DNA of 64,000 nucleotides, from assembly GCA_013359265.1 (NCBI GenBank), contig JABWCD010000027.1, positions 62,001 to 126,000 of the forward strand, in the 5' to 3' direction. Each line of letters starts with the position of its first letter. Positions within the stretch are counted from its first letter, which is position 1. Under the pieces are notes generated by a model, which saw nothing but the letters and a program-made list of their open reading frames with translations, was not told where the DNA came from and made no database searches. Source of the stretch: Candidatus Hydrogenedentota bacterium. Lineage in GTDB: Bacteria > Hydrogenedentota > Hydrogenedentia > Hydrogenedentales > SLHB01. This document shows, piece by piece, positions 50,922 through 59,868 of this stretch. The position numbers and the translations under genes were made by a program.

Positions 50922-51917
50922 CTACCCCTGCGGATTGCCCATCAGCTCCACGAAAGTCTTGAAGAGATCCGTATCGAGATCCAGCGCCATTTCGTCGTTC
51001 ATGAGCTTGAGCGCCCGGTAGCTTGACATAGGCTCCTTGTACGAACGCCGCGTCGTCAGCGCGTCGAATATGTCCGCAATAGTCGAGACGCGTACCAGCG
51101 GATCAATCTGCTTGGCCGTCAAGTTGTCCGGGTAGCCCCCGCCGCGCAACTTCTCGTGATGGTGCCGCGTAATCTCGAGGGCGAGATCGCTGAACATCGC
51201 GTGGTCCCTGAGGATATCGAATCCGGTCACCGGGTGTTTTTGCATCTGCTTCCACTGTTCGTCGGTCAGCTTTCCTTTGGCCCGCAGAATCTTCGGATCG
51301 ATCGTGCACTTTCCGATGTCGTGAAGCAGCGTGCCTTCGCCGAATTCGAGCAAGGTCTTCTCGTCGGCGATACCGGCGCGGCTGGCAAGGCTAAAGCTGT
51401 ACACGAAAACGTTTACGCTGTGCGTGTACGTGTAATAGTCGTACGAAACGAGCCCGACGAGATGCTCGAATGCCGATTTCTCGCGTTTGAGAAACGCCGC
51501 GGTCGAGGCGACGAGGTCCTTGCTGCTCTTCATCATGTCCGTCGATTCGGGATTCGCGAGGATGTTCTCGACCATCGTGTGCGCCGTCGTATAGAGCAAT
51601 TGGGTGCGCTCGACGACAGGCACCGTTTCGTCCGTGAGCACCGTCTCGAGGTGTTTTTCCAGATACAGCGCGTACTCTTTGCCTTGCGACGTGGGAATGA
51701 GAATGCACTCGTGTTTGTTGTCCCCAAGCCGGTGCAATACTTCGGTCGAAATGGGCAGCGACTTGCTGCGAAACAGGACCGGGAATTCGACCCCCTTGAG
51801 CTGCACGTAGATATCGAAATCGGCGATGGTGTCGGCCACGAGCGTGGCAAGTGGAATCGGCCGGAAGAGTGACGGAAGAGATTGATCTTCGGTTGCGACG
51901 ACGATGTTCGTAGCCAA
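50922..51917 (-). CDS. HD-GYP c-di-GMP phosphodiesterase
   Basis: About 331 residues. I start at TTG 51917 because AGGGGA lies eight bases upstream; GTG 51941 is an alternative. The N-terminal 110 residues are an unrecognised sensory domain. The HD-GYP domain is complete: HSVNV, LLHDIGKCTIDP, KHPVTGFDIL, HHHEKLRGGGYPD and ADIFDALTTRRSYK. It should hydrolyse c-di-GMP to GMP. It is the gene after murG on the same strand, separated by 72 bases. The MshEN-HDOD protein at 20648 hints that c-di-GMP signalling operates here. Confidence 0.9.
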   Translation of the reverse strand: MATNIVVATEDQSLPSLFRPIPLATLVADTIADFDIYVQLKGVEFPVLFRSKSLPISTEVLHRLGDNKHECILIPTSQGKEYALYLEKHLETVLTDETVPVVERTQLLYTTAHTMVENILANPESTDMMKSSKDLVASTAAFLKREKSAFEHLVGLVSYDYYTYTHSVNVFVYSFSLASRAGIADEKTLLEFGEGTLLHDIGKCTIDPKILRAKGKLTDEQWKQMQKHPVTGFDILRDHAMFSDLALEITRHHHEKLRGGGYPDNLTAKQIDPLVRVSTIADIFDALTTRRSYKEPMSSYRALKLMNDEMALDLDTDLFKTFVELMGNPQG

Positions 51918-51989
51918 ACGAGACGTCCCCTGTTCTGCCACGCTCCAGGGTGATTCTACCGCAAATTGTCTCGGTACGCCACGGGTTTC

Positions 51990-53081
51990 TTAGTCAAATG
52001 CCAACGAAAGAATTCCCGCGGCGATAGTGTCCGCCGCTCCGGGTTTAGCCAACGTACCCGCCGCGTGCGACATGGCGTCCAATTGACCGGAACCCGTCAA
52101 CAGTCCGCGGATCGCAGCCAACAACGATTCAGGCGTCAGGTCCGCGTCGTGCATGAGTACCGCAGCGCCGGCCTCGACGAACGCCCGCGCATTGTGCTCT
52201 TGATGGTTGTCGGTCGCGTGCGGGTACGGGATCAGAATGGACGGTTTGTGCATCAGCGCAAGTTCGGCCGTCGTGGACGCGCCGGACCGCGCAATGACCA
52301 TATCGGCCGCAGCAAACGCCGCCGCCATGTCATCGATAAACGGAAATACCTGCACGGGGACCGGAGCGTCTTGGGCGGCTTCGCGCGCGCGGGCGGCGTC
52401 CACCGGCCCGGTCATCCACATAAGCTGGACTTCGTTCGGCGAGAACAGCGGGAGCAGTCTTGCGACCGCATCGTTAATCGAGCGCGCACCTTGACTGCCG
52501 CCGGTAACGAGAATGGACGGAAGAGCCGGGTCGATGCCGAACCGCGCGCACGCCTCGCCGCGCGCGGGTGGATTCGTGAACGCGGCCCGCACCGGATTGC
52601 CCACGACGCTCGCTCGCTCTTGCGGATAGTCGCCGACGGTTTCAGGAAAACTCAGGAAGATGCGAGCGGCGCGCTGCGCGGCGAGCCGGTTCGTTTTGCC
52701 CATCAGCCGGTTCTGTTCGTGGAGGACCGCCGGAATACCCATGCGCGGCGCGACGTACATCGCCGGAAGCGACACGTATCCGCCGACCCCGAATACGACG
52801 TCCGGCTGAAAGTTCCGCAGGTACACCCACACGCGCGCCATGGACCACAACATCTTCAATGCAACCCATCCCCGCCGGACGAACCTCGCGCGCGGCCATC
52901 CTTCAACGGGCAGCGAACGAAACGGAATGTCGAGTTTCGTACAGATGCGATGCTCGATAGCGCCCTCGCGCCCTATCCACAGCACGTTGAGGCGCGGGTC
53001 CCGGCGCAGGAGTTCTTCGTACACCGCGACCGCGGGCGACGTATGCCCGCCGGTGCCACCGCCTGTGATGACAAGCCGCAT
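51990..53081 (-). CDS. murG: UDP-N-acetylglucosamine--N-acetylmuramyl-(pentapeptide) pyrophosphoryl-undecaprenol N-acetylglucosamine transferase
   Basis: A 363-residue GT-B enzyme that adds GlcNAc to lipid I to make lipid II at the inner membrane face. The glycine-rich loops GGGTGGHTSPA (residues 7-17) and GVGGYVSLPA are in the N-domain; TGGSQGARSIND and ARSGASTTAEL with PYPHATDNHQ form the UDP-GlcNAc site. All are intact. It is the last dcw gene here, three bases after ftsW. Confidence 0.96.
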   Translation of the reverse strand: MRLVITGGGTGGHTSPAVAVYEELLRRDPRLNVLWIGREGAIEHRICTKLDIPFRSLPVEGWPRARFVRRGWVALKMLWSMARVWVYLRNFQPDVVFGVGGYVSLPAMYVAPRMGIPAVLHEQNRLMGKTNRLAAQRAARIFLSFPETVGDYPQERASVVGNPVRAAFTNPPARGEACARFGIDPALPSILVTGGSQGARSINDAVARLLPLFSPNEVQLMWMTGPVDAARAREAAQDAPVPVQVFPFIDDMAAAFAAADMVIARSGASTTAELALMHKPSILIPYPHATDNHQEHNARAFVEAGAAVLMHDADLTPESLLAAIRGLLTGSGQLDAMSHAAGTLAKPGAADTIAAGILSLAFD

Positions 53082-53084
53082 GCG

Positions 53085-54221
53085 TTACGCGCGGCGCGGC
53101 GTGGCCGCAATCGGCACGGGAATGTCCCGCTCGACGGCGCGCGAGCCGACGCTGAGCAGTATGCCGACGAGCACCATGTTGATGATGAGCGAACTGCCGC
53201 CGGCGCTGACGAACGGGAGACCCAATCCTTTCGTGGGGAGCAGACCCGTGGTTACGCCCATGTTCGCGGCGGCCTGGACGGTGATTAGCGTGGCGACGCC
53301 GCTGGCCAGCAGCGTTCCGAACAGATCGCGCGCGCACACCGCGATGCGCAGCGCCGTGACCAGGAACAATCCGAACAGTATGACGAGCGCAAGCGTCCCC
53401 GCAAGTCCCATCTCTTCACCCCACACGGAGAAAATGAAATCCGAATGCGCATCCGGCAGCCAATAAAGTTTCTGTTCGCCCGCGCCGAGGCCGCGGCCCC
53501 ACATGCCTCCGCGAACGAAACCGGTCATCGATTCAATCAACTGGAGTGCCCCGTCCGATCGGTACTTCCATGGGTCGAGAAACGACGCAATGCGTTCCAT
53601 ACGTTCCGGGCTGGTCTTAATCGCGGCGACAACGCCCACGATCGCGGGCACGCCGACCAGGGCGATATGCCAGAGCTTCCCGCCCGCCATGAAGATCATG
53701 GCCATTGCAACCGTACCCATGACCACGGGCGTGCCGAGGTCTTGTTCAAGCAAGACCAGCCCCGCGAATACGCCGGTGATAATGATGGCGGGAATGAACC
53801 CGCGGAAGAAGCGGCGCACGTGATCCTGGTTTTCGGCGAGTTTCACTGCAAGCGCAATGACGAGCACGAGCTTTGCCACTTCGCTCGGCTGAAAACTGAA
53901 GCCGGCAATGTTTAGCCAGCGCCGCGCGCCGCGCACTTCGTCGCCGATGATAAGAACCAAAACGAGTGCGGCAAGTGCGGATCCGGCGAGCAGCCAGAAC
54001 ACGGGTCGCGCCTGCCAAATGCGGTAGTCCACCCGCGCGGCGATCAACATCAGCACAAGTCCAATGCCGGCGTAGATGGCATGGGCCTTCAAATAGTTCA
54101 ACGGATCGGACAACTGTCCACCGGGTTGCGGGCGGCCAATACCGGCGCTGTACGACATGACGAGGCCGATGCAGACGAGGGCCATTGCGATGTTGAGCAC
54201 AAACAGGGTTTCGCGTCTCAT
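53085..54221 (-). CDS. ftsW: Septal peptidoglycan polymerase FtsW
   Basis: A 378-residue SEDS-family glycosyltransferase with ten predicted helices. It polymerises lipid II at the septum together with the penicillin-binding protein encoded upstream. Family blocks include GARRWLNIAGFSFQPSEVAKL, LEQDLGTPVVM, YWLPDAHSDFIFSVWGEEMG and LPFVSAGGSSLI. I start at ATG 54221, overlapping the murD stop by four bases. Confidence 0.96.
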   Translation of the reverse strand: MRRETLFVLNIAMALVCIGLVMSYSAGIGRPQPGGQLSDPLNYLKAHAIYAGIGLVLMLIAARVDYRIWQARPVFWLLAGSALAALVLVLIIGDEVRGARRWLNIAGFSFQPSEVAKLVLVIALAVKLAENQDHVRRFFRGFIPAIIITGVFAGLVLLEQDLGTPVVMGTVAMAMIFMAGGKLWHIALVGVPAIVGVVAAIKTSPERMERIASFLDPWKYRSDGALQLIESMTGFVRGGMWGRGLGAGEQKLYWLPDAHSDFIFSVWGEEMGLAGTLALVILFGLFLVTALRIAVCARDLFGTLLASGVATLITVQAAANMGVTTGLLPTKGLGLPFVSAGGSSLIINMVLVGILLSVGSRAVERDIPVPIAATPRRA

Positions 54222-55570
54222 TGCGCTACTCCTTTTGCGTATGCGCGCACGCATTCCTTGAATATTCGTCCACGGTGTTCGAAGTTGTCGAACATATCGA
54301 AACTCGCGCACGCGGGGGAGAGGAGGACCGCTTCGCCCGGTTTGGCCGAACCGGCGGCGAGTTGCACAGCCTCGTCCATCGTTTGTGCGCGGGCGTGGGG
54401 GACGATATCGCCAAACGCCGCTTCGAGTAGCGGCGCGTCCTCGCCGATGGCGATCATTTTGGTTACATGCCGTTGCACAAGATCGCGCAACACGCGATAG
54501 TCCGATCCCTTGCCGCGCCCGCCGGCAATGAGTGTGATCGGCTTCGAGAAGCTTTCCAGGGCCACGCGTAGGCTGTCAATGTTGGTCGACTTAGAATCGT
54601 TTATGTAATCAACCCCATCAATCGACAGCACATGCTCGATTCGGTGTTCGACGCCCCGAAAGGCGCGCAATCCCGTGATCGTGTCGTCCCAATCGAAGCC
54701 GCCCGCGTACATCATCGTCAGCGCCGCGAGCACGTTTTGCATGTTGTGGCGCCCCGGCAGCAGCGTGTCGGACGCGTCCGCGACATGAAGATCGCCTAGG
54801 TAGATCGCGTCACCGCTTAACCAAAGGCCGCGGTTCACCTTTTCAAGGAGACTATAGCTCCAGACCGTCGCGTCAGGCCGGGTAGGCATCGCGCGGACAT
54901 GCGTATCATCGAGATTGATCGCCGCGGTGTCGCCTTGGATTTGGTTCTCGAAAATGCGCGCTTTTGCCGCTGCGTAGCCCTCGATGGTCCCGTGCCGGGC
55001 CAGATGGTCGGGCGTTACGTTGAGGACGGTCGCGATCCACGGCCGGAAGGTGCGGATCAATTCGAGTTGGTAACTGCTGATTTCCAGCACGATGAACGGC
55101 GGAGCTGGATCGGCCATGACGGCAGTCGAGAACGGTACGTTGTTGTTGCCCGCGAGAATGACTTCGTGGCCGCACGCGGCCACGAGGCAGCGCAGCAGTT
55201 CGGTTGTCGTTGTCTTTCCGTTTGTACCGGTCACCGCGAGTGTGCGCGACCTGCAAAACGTTGACGCGTACTCCAATTCGCTTACCACATCCGCGCCCGC
55301 CTCGCGCGCGCGCCGGATCGGTTCGATCGAAGGGGAAACGCCGGGGCTCGGGACAATGAGCGTGGCCTGTCGAAATGCGGAATCGGTGTGGCCGCCGGTT
55401 TCATACGGAACGCCAAGGGTATCGAGTTCCTTTGTGTGCGCCTCAATTGCAAGGCCGGAGCTCGCGTCGGTCACAAACGGCTCGGCGCCTTCCCGTAACA
55501 ACAGCTTCACGAGCGACACGGCCGTGCGGCCCATGCCAACGATTGTAACCTTCTTTCCTTTGACATCCAT
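54218..55570 (-). CDS. murD: UDP-N-acetylmuramoylalanine--D-glutamate ligase
   Basis: A 450-residue cytoplasmic Mur ligase adding D-Glu to UDP-MurNAc-L-Ala. GMGRTAVSLVKLL begins the UDP-binding domain, TGTNGKTTTTELL is the ATP P-loop, and NDSKSTNIDSLRVALESF is the C-terminal signature with the catalytic Ser/Thr and Asn. It sits three bases after mraY and overlaps ftsW by four bases. Confidence 0.96.
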   Translation of the reverse strand: MDVKGKKVTIVGMGRTAVSLVKLLLREGAEPFVTDASSGLAIEAHTKELDTLGVPYETGGHTDSAFRQATLIVPSPGVSPSIEPIRRAREAGADVVSELEYASTFCRSRTLAVTGTNGKTTTTELLRCLVAACGHEVILAGNNNVPFSTAVMADPAPPFIVLEISSYQLELIRTFRPWIATVLNVTPDHLARHGTIEGYAAAKARIFENQIQGDTAAINLDDTHVRAMPTRPDATVWSYSLLEKVNRGLWLSGDAIYLGDLHVADASDTLLPGRHNMQNVLAALTMMYAGGFDWDDTITGLRAFRGVEHRIEHVLSIDGVDYINDSKSTNIDSLRVALESFSKPITLIAGGRGKGSDYRVLRDLVQRHVTKMIAIGEDAPLLEAAFGDIVPHARAQTMDEAVQLAAGSAKPGEAVLLSPACASFDMFDNFEHRGRIFKECVRAYAKGVAQ

Positions 55571-55573
55571 ACG

Positions 55574-57052
55574 CTATCTAAACTTCAGCGTGGCCAAACT
55601 CATGAGCGCGAAAATCAGTGCGACGATCAAAAAGCGGGTAACCACTTTCGTTTCGTTCCAGCCGAGCAACTCGAAGTGGTGATGCAGCGGTGCCATGCGG
55701 AACACGCGCTTGCCGCGCGTTTTGAACGATGCAACTTGGATCATCACGCTTGACGCTTCAATTACGAATAGCCCGCCCACGATGACAAGAAGCAACTCCT
55801 GTTTGGTGAGAATCGCCATCGCGCCAAGTGCGCCGCCGAGCGCGAGCGACCCCGTGTCGCCCATGAACACTTCCGCAGGGTGGCAGTTAAACCAGAGAAA
55901 TCCAAGCCCCGCGCCAAGCATCGCACCGCCGAAGACAGTGAGTTCGCTGGCTTCGGGGACGTAGATGAGCAGCAGGTATTCAGACCAGTTGGCGCGGCTG
56001 ATGACATATGCGATGCCGGTGTACGTGAGCAGCGAGATGATCGAGGCGCCGATCGCGAGGCCGTCGAGACCATCGGTCAAGTTGACCGCGTTGGATGCGC
56101 CGACGATGATCGTCAATACGAACAGAACGTACAAGATGCCAAACGGAATTAACACCATCTTGAGGAACGGAACTTCAACCTTCGTGTGTATGTCTGGGAC
56201 GCTGGTTTCGACGATGTCGGGAAACGCGGTCTCAATCAGCAGCCGGTTGAAACGCCGTAGCTCGCGATCGGACAGGGCAGCGACGCCGGCCGCGGCGAAG
56301 TCGAGGGCTTCGTCTGACAAATTAGCGTTACTCCAGAGGTCCGCGTCGTAAAGTCTCCGATCGTCGATGAGATCTCGAAAACCAGCGAGTACGTCACGTC
56401 GCGTGTCGCCGGACCATGGACCTCCGCGGGGGGCGGCGTCGACGATTGCCCGTTTGGATTCCGGCAGCATGGCGACGCAACGCTTCGCCGCCGTGTCGGG
56501 AGACGTCACGTTCTGTTGAAGCGCTGGGATAAATTTGTCCCAATCCACGTCGTCTAGCGCGACGTAGGTCGCACTGTAGGCAATGGGGTTATATGTGAGG
56601 TACACACCCAGGAATATGCCGACAACGATTTGGCCGAGAAACTTTGCTTTTGCGCTGAGGCCTTGGTTGTGTTTCCGGCGAAGTTTCACGAAATCGTCGA
56701 GGAACCCGACGGCGCCCAACAGAATGACCGTCGCGAGCGCCAGAAGCAGCAAACGGTTCTCGAAGCGGCCCCACAAGACAAGGGCGATGAGCGCTGCAAG
56801 CACAATTAATGCACCGCCCATTGTTGGTGTACCCGCCTTGTTCTTGTGCAGTGCGTGGAGATCGGCGACATGCTCTTTCTTGATGTACTGTCCAATCTTG
56901 AGCGAACGAAGAAGGCGAATGACGGTTGGGCCGATGATGAGGGATACGAGAAACGCGGTCACGGCGGCGCCGCCGGTACGTACGGGGTAATACGTAAGTA
57001 CATTGAACGCCGAAATCTTCGGCTCGATAAACAGTCCAAGGTAATAAAGCAT
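55574..57052 (-). CDS. mraY: Phospho-N-acetylmuramoyl-pentapeptide transferase with a large periplasmic-loop insertion
   Basis: A 492-residue MraY, about 130 residues longer than E. coli MraY (360). It makes lipid I from UDP-MurNAc-pentapeptide and undecaprenyl phosphate. Catalytic features are intact: KAGTPTMGG, FLDD (Asp119-Asp120), NLTDGLDGLA, FMGDTGSLALGG and MAPLHHHFE. The extra part, roughly residues 163-290, lies in a predicted periplasmic loop after the fourth helix. It is polar and helical (AAKRCVAMLPESKRAIV, LSDRELRRFNRLLIETAF) and keeps the frame, so it is not an assembly error. ATG 57052 follows murF by four bases. Confidence 0.93.
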   Translation of the reverse strand: MLYYLGLFIEPKISAFNVLTYYPVRTGGAAVTAFLVSLIIGPTVIRLLRSLKIGQYIKKEHVADLHALHKNKAGTPTMGGALIVLAALIALVLWGRFENRLLLLALATVILLGAVGFLDDFVKLRRKHNQGLSAKAKFLGQIVVGIFLGVYLTYNPIAYSATYVALDDVDWDKFIPALQQNVTSPDTAAKRCVAMLPESKRAIVDAAPRGGPWSGDTRRDVLAGFRDLIDDRRLYDADLWSNANLSDEALDFAAAGVAALSDRELRRFNRLLIETAFPDIVETSVPDIHTKVEVPFLKMVLIPFGILYVLFVLTIIVGASNAVNLTDGLDGLAIGASIISLLTYTGIAYVISRANWSEYLLLIYVPEASELTVFGGAMLGAGLGFLWFNCHPAEVFMGDTGSLALGGALGAMAILTKQELLLVIVGGLFVIEASSVMIQVASFKTRGKRVFRMAPLHHHFELLGWNETKVVTRFLIVALIFALMSLATLKFR

Positions 57053-57056
57053 CGCG

Positions 57057-58400
57057 CTATCCCGACAGAAACTTGAGCTGCTCGATGACGCGTTCCATGC
57101 GCATGCCGCGCGATCCTTTGACGAGCAAGACATCGTCCGGCCGCGCAACATCCAATATCGCGCGGGCTACGGCGGCGTGGTCGGGTAGGACTTCGGCGTG
57201 CGGGACCCCTGCGTCTCGAGCCGCGCTGATCATAGCAGATGCGCGTTCGCCGAGGGCAAACACGTGCGCGAGACCTAGCGTTCCGGTGAGCGTGCCGATC
57301 TGGGCGTGGAGCTGATCGGACGTTGGGCCAAGTTCCAGCATGTCGCCCAGCGCGGCAATGCGCGCACCACCCCTCGGACGTTCCGCAAGGCCCCGCAATG
57401 CGGCCGCCATACTCGCCGGACTCGCGTTGTACGTATCGTCGATGACGTCCAGCGCGCCGATGCGCAACTTCTTGAAGCGCGCCGGATCGGCGCATACCGC
57501 GCGAAGCGGCCCCTCGAATTCGGTAATGCCATGTTGCAGCCCGACGGCGATCGCGAGTAAGACGTTGCTCGCGTGCTCGCGCGACGGAAGGGGGAGACGA
57601 AGCTTTCCGACCGGTTCAATATCGAGGACGGCTTCACCGTCGTCTTCCATGTGATACGACTTCAGCACCACGTCGCCGCGATGTCCGTACAGAATCTTCC
57701 TGCACGCGACACGCTCGGCCACGCGCGCACACCATTCGTTTCCGGTGTTGACATAGAAGATTCCCTCGGGCGGGAGCGCCTCTGCAATCTCGCCTTTCGT
57801 ATCGGCAATGTTTTCGATGCTGCCAAACCCTTCGAGATGCGCCGGGGCGATGAGCGTGATTGCCGATTCGCCCGGCTTCGTAAACGCGCACAACTCCGCG
57901 ATATTGCCGCGCTTCGCCGCACCCATTTCGATGATGGCGGCTTGCGTGTTGCCATCGATCTGCAATAGGGAGAGGGGGCAGCCAATCTCGTTGTTAAGAT
58001 TGCCCTGCGTCTTGACGATACGCAACCTCGTTGCAAGCACCGCTGCGATCATGTCCTTGGACGTCGTCTTCCCGCACGAGCCCGTGATCGCAAACACAAT
58101 CGGCGAGTAGCGCGCACGATGGAACCCCGCAAACGATTGCAGCGCCGCCTGCGTATCGGGAACGACGAGGCAGACACCGGCAGCGTTCGGTTGCGTGGCA
58201 ACGACTGCGCACGCGCCCTTCGAGAACGCATCGCGCACAAAGGCGTTCGCATCGAACTTCTCGCCCTTTAACGCGAAGAACACGTCACCCGGTTGGATCG
58301 TGCGGGTATCCGTCGACACACGTGAAAACGGCGTCGCGTTGCCGGCCGCATGGGATCCGACAGCGTGGGCCAGTTCTTCCACAGTGTAGGTCCAGCCCAT
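57057..58400 (-). CDS. murF: UDP-N-acetylmuramoyl-tripeptide--D-alanyl-D-alanine ligase
   Basis: A 447-residue Mur ligase that adds D-Ala-D-Ala to the tripeptide precursor. ITGSCGKTTSKDMIAAVL is the P-loop, TQGNLNNEIGCPLSLL the substrate block, and DDTYNASPASMAAALRGL the C-terminal motif. I start at ATG 58400 (MGWTYTVEEL), five bases after the murE stop. Confidence 0.95.
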   Translation of the reverse strand: MGWTYTVEELAHAVGSHAAGNATPFSRVSTDTRTIQPGDVFFALKGEKFDANAFVRDAFSKGACAVVATQPNAAGVCLVVPDTQAALQSFAGFHRARYSPIVFAITGSCGKTTSKDMIAAVLATRLRIVKTQGNLNNEIGCPLSLLQIDGNTQAAIIEMGAAKRGNIAELCAFTKPGESAITLIAPAHLEGFGSIENIADTKGEIAEALPPEGIFYVNTGNEWCARVAERVACRKILYGHRGDVVLKSYHMEDDGEAVLDIEPVGKLRLPLPSREHASNVLLAIAVGLQHGITEFEGPLRAVCADPARFKKLRIGALDVIDDTYNASPASMAAALRGLAERPRGGARIAALGDMLELGPTSDQLHAQIGTLTGTLGLAHVFALGERASAMISAARDAGVPHAEVLPDHAAVARAILDVARPDDVLLVKGSRGMRMERVIEQLKFLSG

Positions 58401-58404
58401 TCGC

Positions 58405-59868
58405 TTACCGCTCCGCCAGGATTGCGCGCGCAACTTCGCGGTCGTCGAAGTGAATACGTTTGTTACCAAGAATCTGATAGTCCTCGTGACCTTTCCCCGC
58501 GATCATGATGAGATCACCCGGCTTCGCGATTGCGGTGGCGCGGCGAATCGCTTCCGACCGATCCAGGATCATTTCGTAGTCGTCGTATTTCCGCTTGTTT
58601 GCGTGCTGCAACCCCACCTCTATATCGAGCAGGATGCGTTCGGGGTCTTCGCTGCGCGGATTGTCGGACGTAACGATTGCGAAGTCCGCCAGTTCCGCGG
58701 CTACCGCGCCCATCTTGGGGCGTTTGGTTTTGTCGCGATCGCCGCCGCATCCGAATACGACAATGACACGGCCTTCGCAAATGCCGCGCGCGGCGGTCAA
58801 CACGTTTCGAAGGCCGTCGTCGGTATGCGCGTAATCTACAATGACCTGAAAGTCCTGACCGGCGTCGACGTGCTCGAACCGCCCGGGAACATTCCGCAGC
58901 GTGCCAAGCGCGTCGGCGATTGCCTGCACGGGGACGCCGAGCCCGCCGCAAATCGCGGCGGCACACAACGCGTTGGATACGTTGTGTTTTCCGAGCATGC
59001 GCATTTTCACCGGCGCGGCGCCCCACGGCGTCGCAAGTGTGAATCTTGTCTCGCGCGCGGTAACGCTGGTCTTCTCAGCGCGGCAGTCGGCTCGGTCGCC
59101 GAAGGTGTGGCATCGCACGCGAGAGGCGGCGACGAAGGCGGGCGCGCAGGGATCGTCGTTGTTCACGGCGGTGAATGCGTCGCTGCCCTCGATGCGCTCA
59201 AACAGCATCAACTTCGCACGGCGATAGCTGTCCATATCCTTGTGATAATCGAGATGGTCCTGCGTCAGATTGGTGAACGCGCCGACGCGGTACCGGATGC
59301 CGGCGATGCGTTCCTGATCCAGGGCGTGCGAGCTGACTTCCATGACAATGTGCGACTCGCCCGCGTCGTACGCTTTCGCGAACATCTCGGCAAGTTCCTC
59401 GCCAAACGGCGTCGTGTGCTTTGCTGCGTGCATTGTGCCGGCGATGTCGTAGCCGATCGTTCCGAAGAATGCGCAGCGGCTGCCGCCCGTGCGCAGGATA
59501 TGCTGGACCATCCGCGCGGAAGTGGTTTTTCCGTTGGTGCCGGTGATGCCTATGACGGTCATTTGCTTGGAAGGGTTGCCGTGCAGCGTGTGCGCAAGAA
59601 TCCCGAGCGCCTTGCGCGCGTTCGGCACGCTCAAATAGGGCAGCCCCGCACTCTCCGAGAAGCCTGTCCGTTCGCCGATAACGGCGACGGCTCCCGCGCC
59701 CGCCGCCCATGATATGAAGTCGTGACCGTCTACGTGCGTTCCGGCCGCCGCGACGAATACAGCGCCGGGTTCGCAGCGGCGCGAGTCCTCGGTCACGCGC
59801 GTGATTGGCAATGGATCGAGCGGCCGGGCTGCGCAGCCGATGAGCGAAGGCACCTCGTTCAGCATCAT
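58405..59868 (-). CDS. murE: UDP-N-acetylmuramoyl-tripeptide synthetase, meso-diaminopimelate type
   Basis: A 487-residue Mur ligase. I start at ATG 59868, overlapping the penicillin-binding protein stop (ATGA); the frame continues upstream inside that gene. TGTNGKTTSARMVQHIL is the P-loop, TQDHLDYHKDMDSYRRAK the central motif, and SDNPRSEDP near residue 400 carries the DNPR signature of enzymes adding meso-diaminopimelate, not lysine. This supports a Gram-negative-type peptide stem. Confidence 0.96.
   Translation of the reverse strand: MMLNEVPSLIGCAARPLDPLPITRVTEDSRRCEPGAVFVAAAGTHVDGHDFISWAAGAGAVAVIGERTGFSESAGLPYLSVPNARKALGILAHTLHGNPSKQMTVIGITGTNGKTTSARMVQHILRTGGSRCAFFGTIGYDIAGTMHAAKHTTPFGEELAEMFAKAYDAGESHIVMEVSSHALDQERIAGIRYRVGAFTNLTQDHLDYHKDMDSYRRAKLMLFERIEGSDAFTAVNNDDPCAPAFVAASRVRCHTFGDRADCRAEKTSVTARETRFTLATPWGAAPVKMRMLGKHNVSNALCAAAICGGLGVPVQAIADALGTLRNVPGRFEHVDAGQDFQVIVDYAHTDDGLRNVLTAARGICEGRVIVVFGCGGDRDKTKRPKMGAVAAELADFAIVTSDNPRSEDPERILLDIEVGLQHANKRKYDDYEMILDRSEAIRRATAIAKPGDLIMIAGKGHEDYQILGNKRIHFDDREVARAILAER

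Noticed and set aside
51966-53288. Open frame of 440 codons on the plus strand
   Set aside because: Antisense to murG and the end of ftsW; no recognisable domain and Arg-rich.
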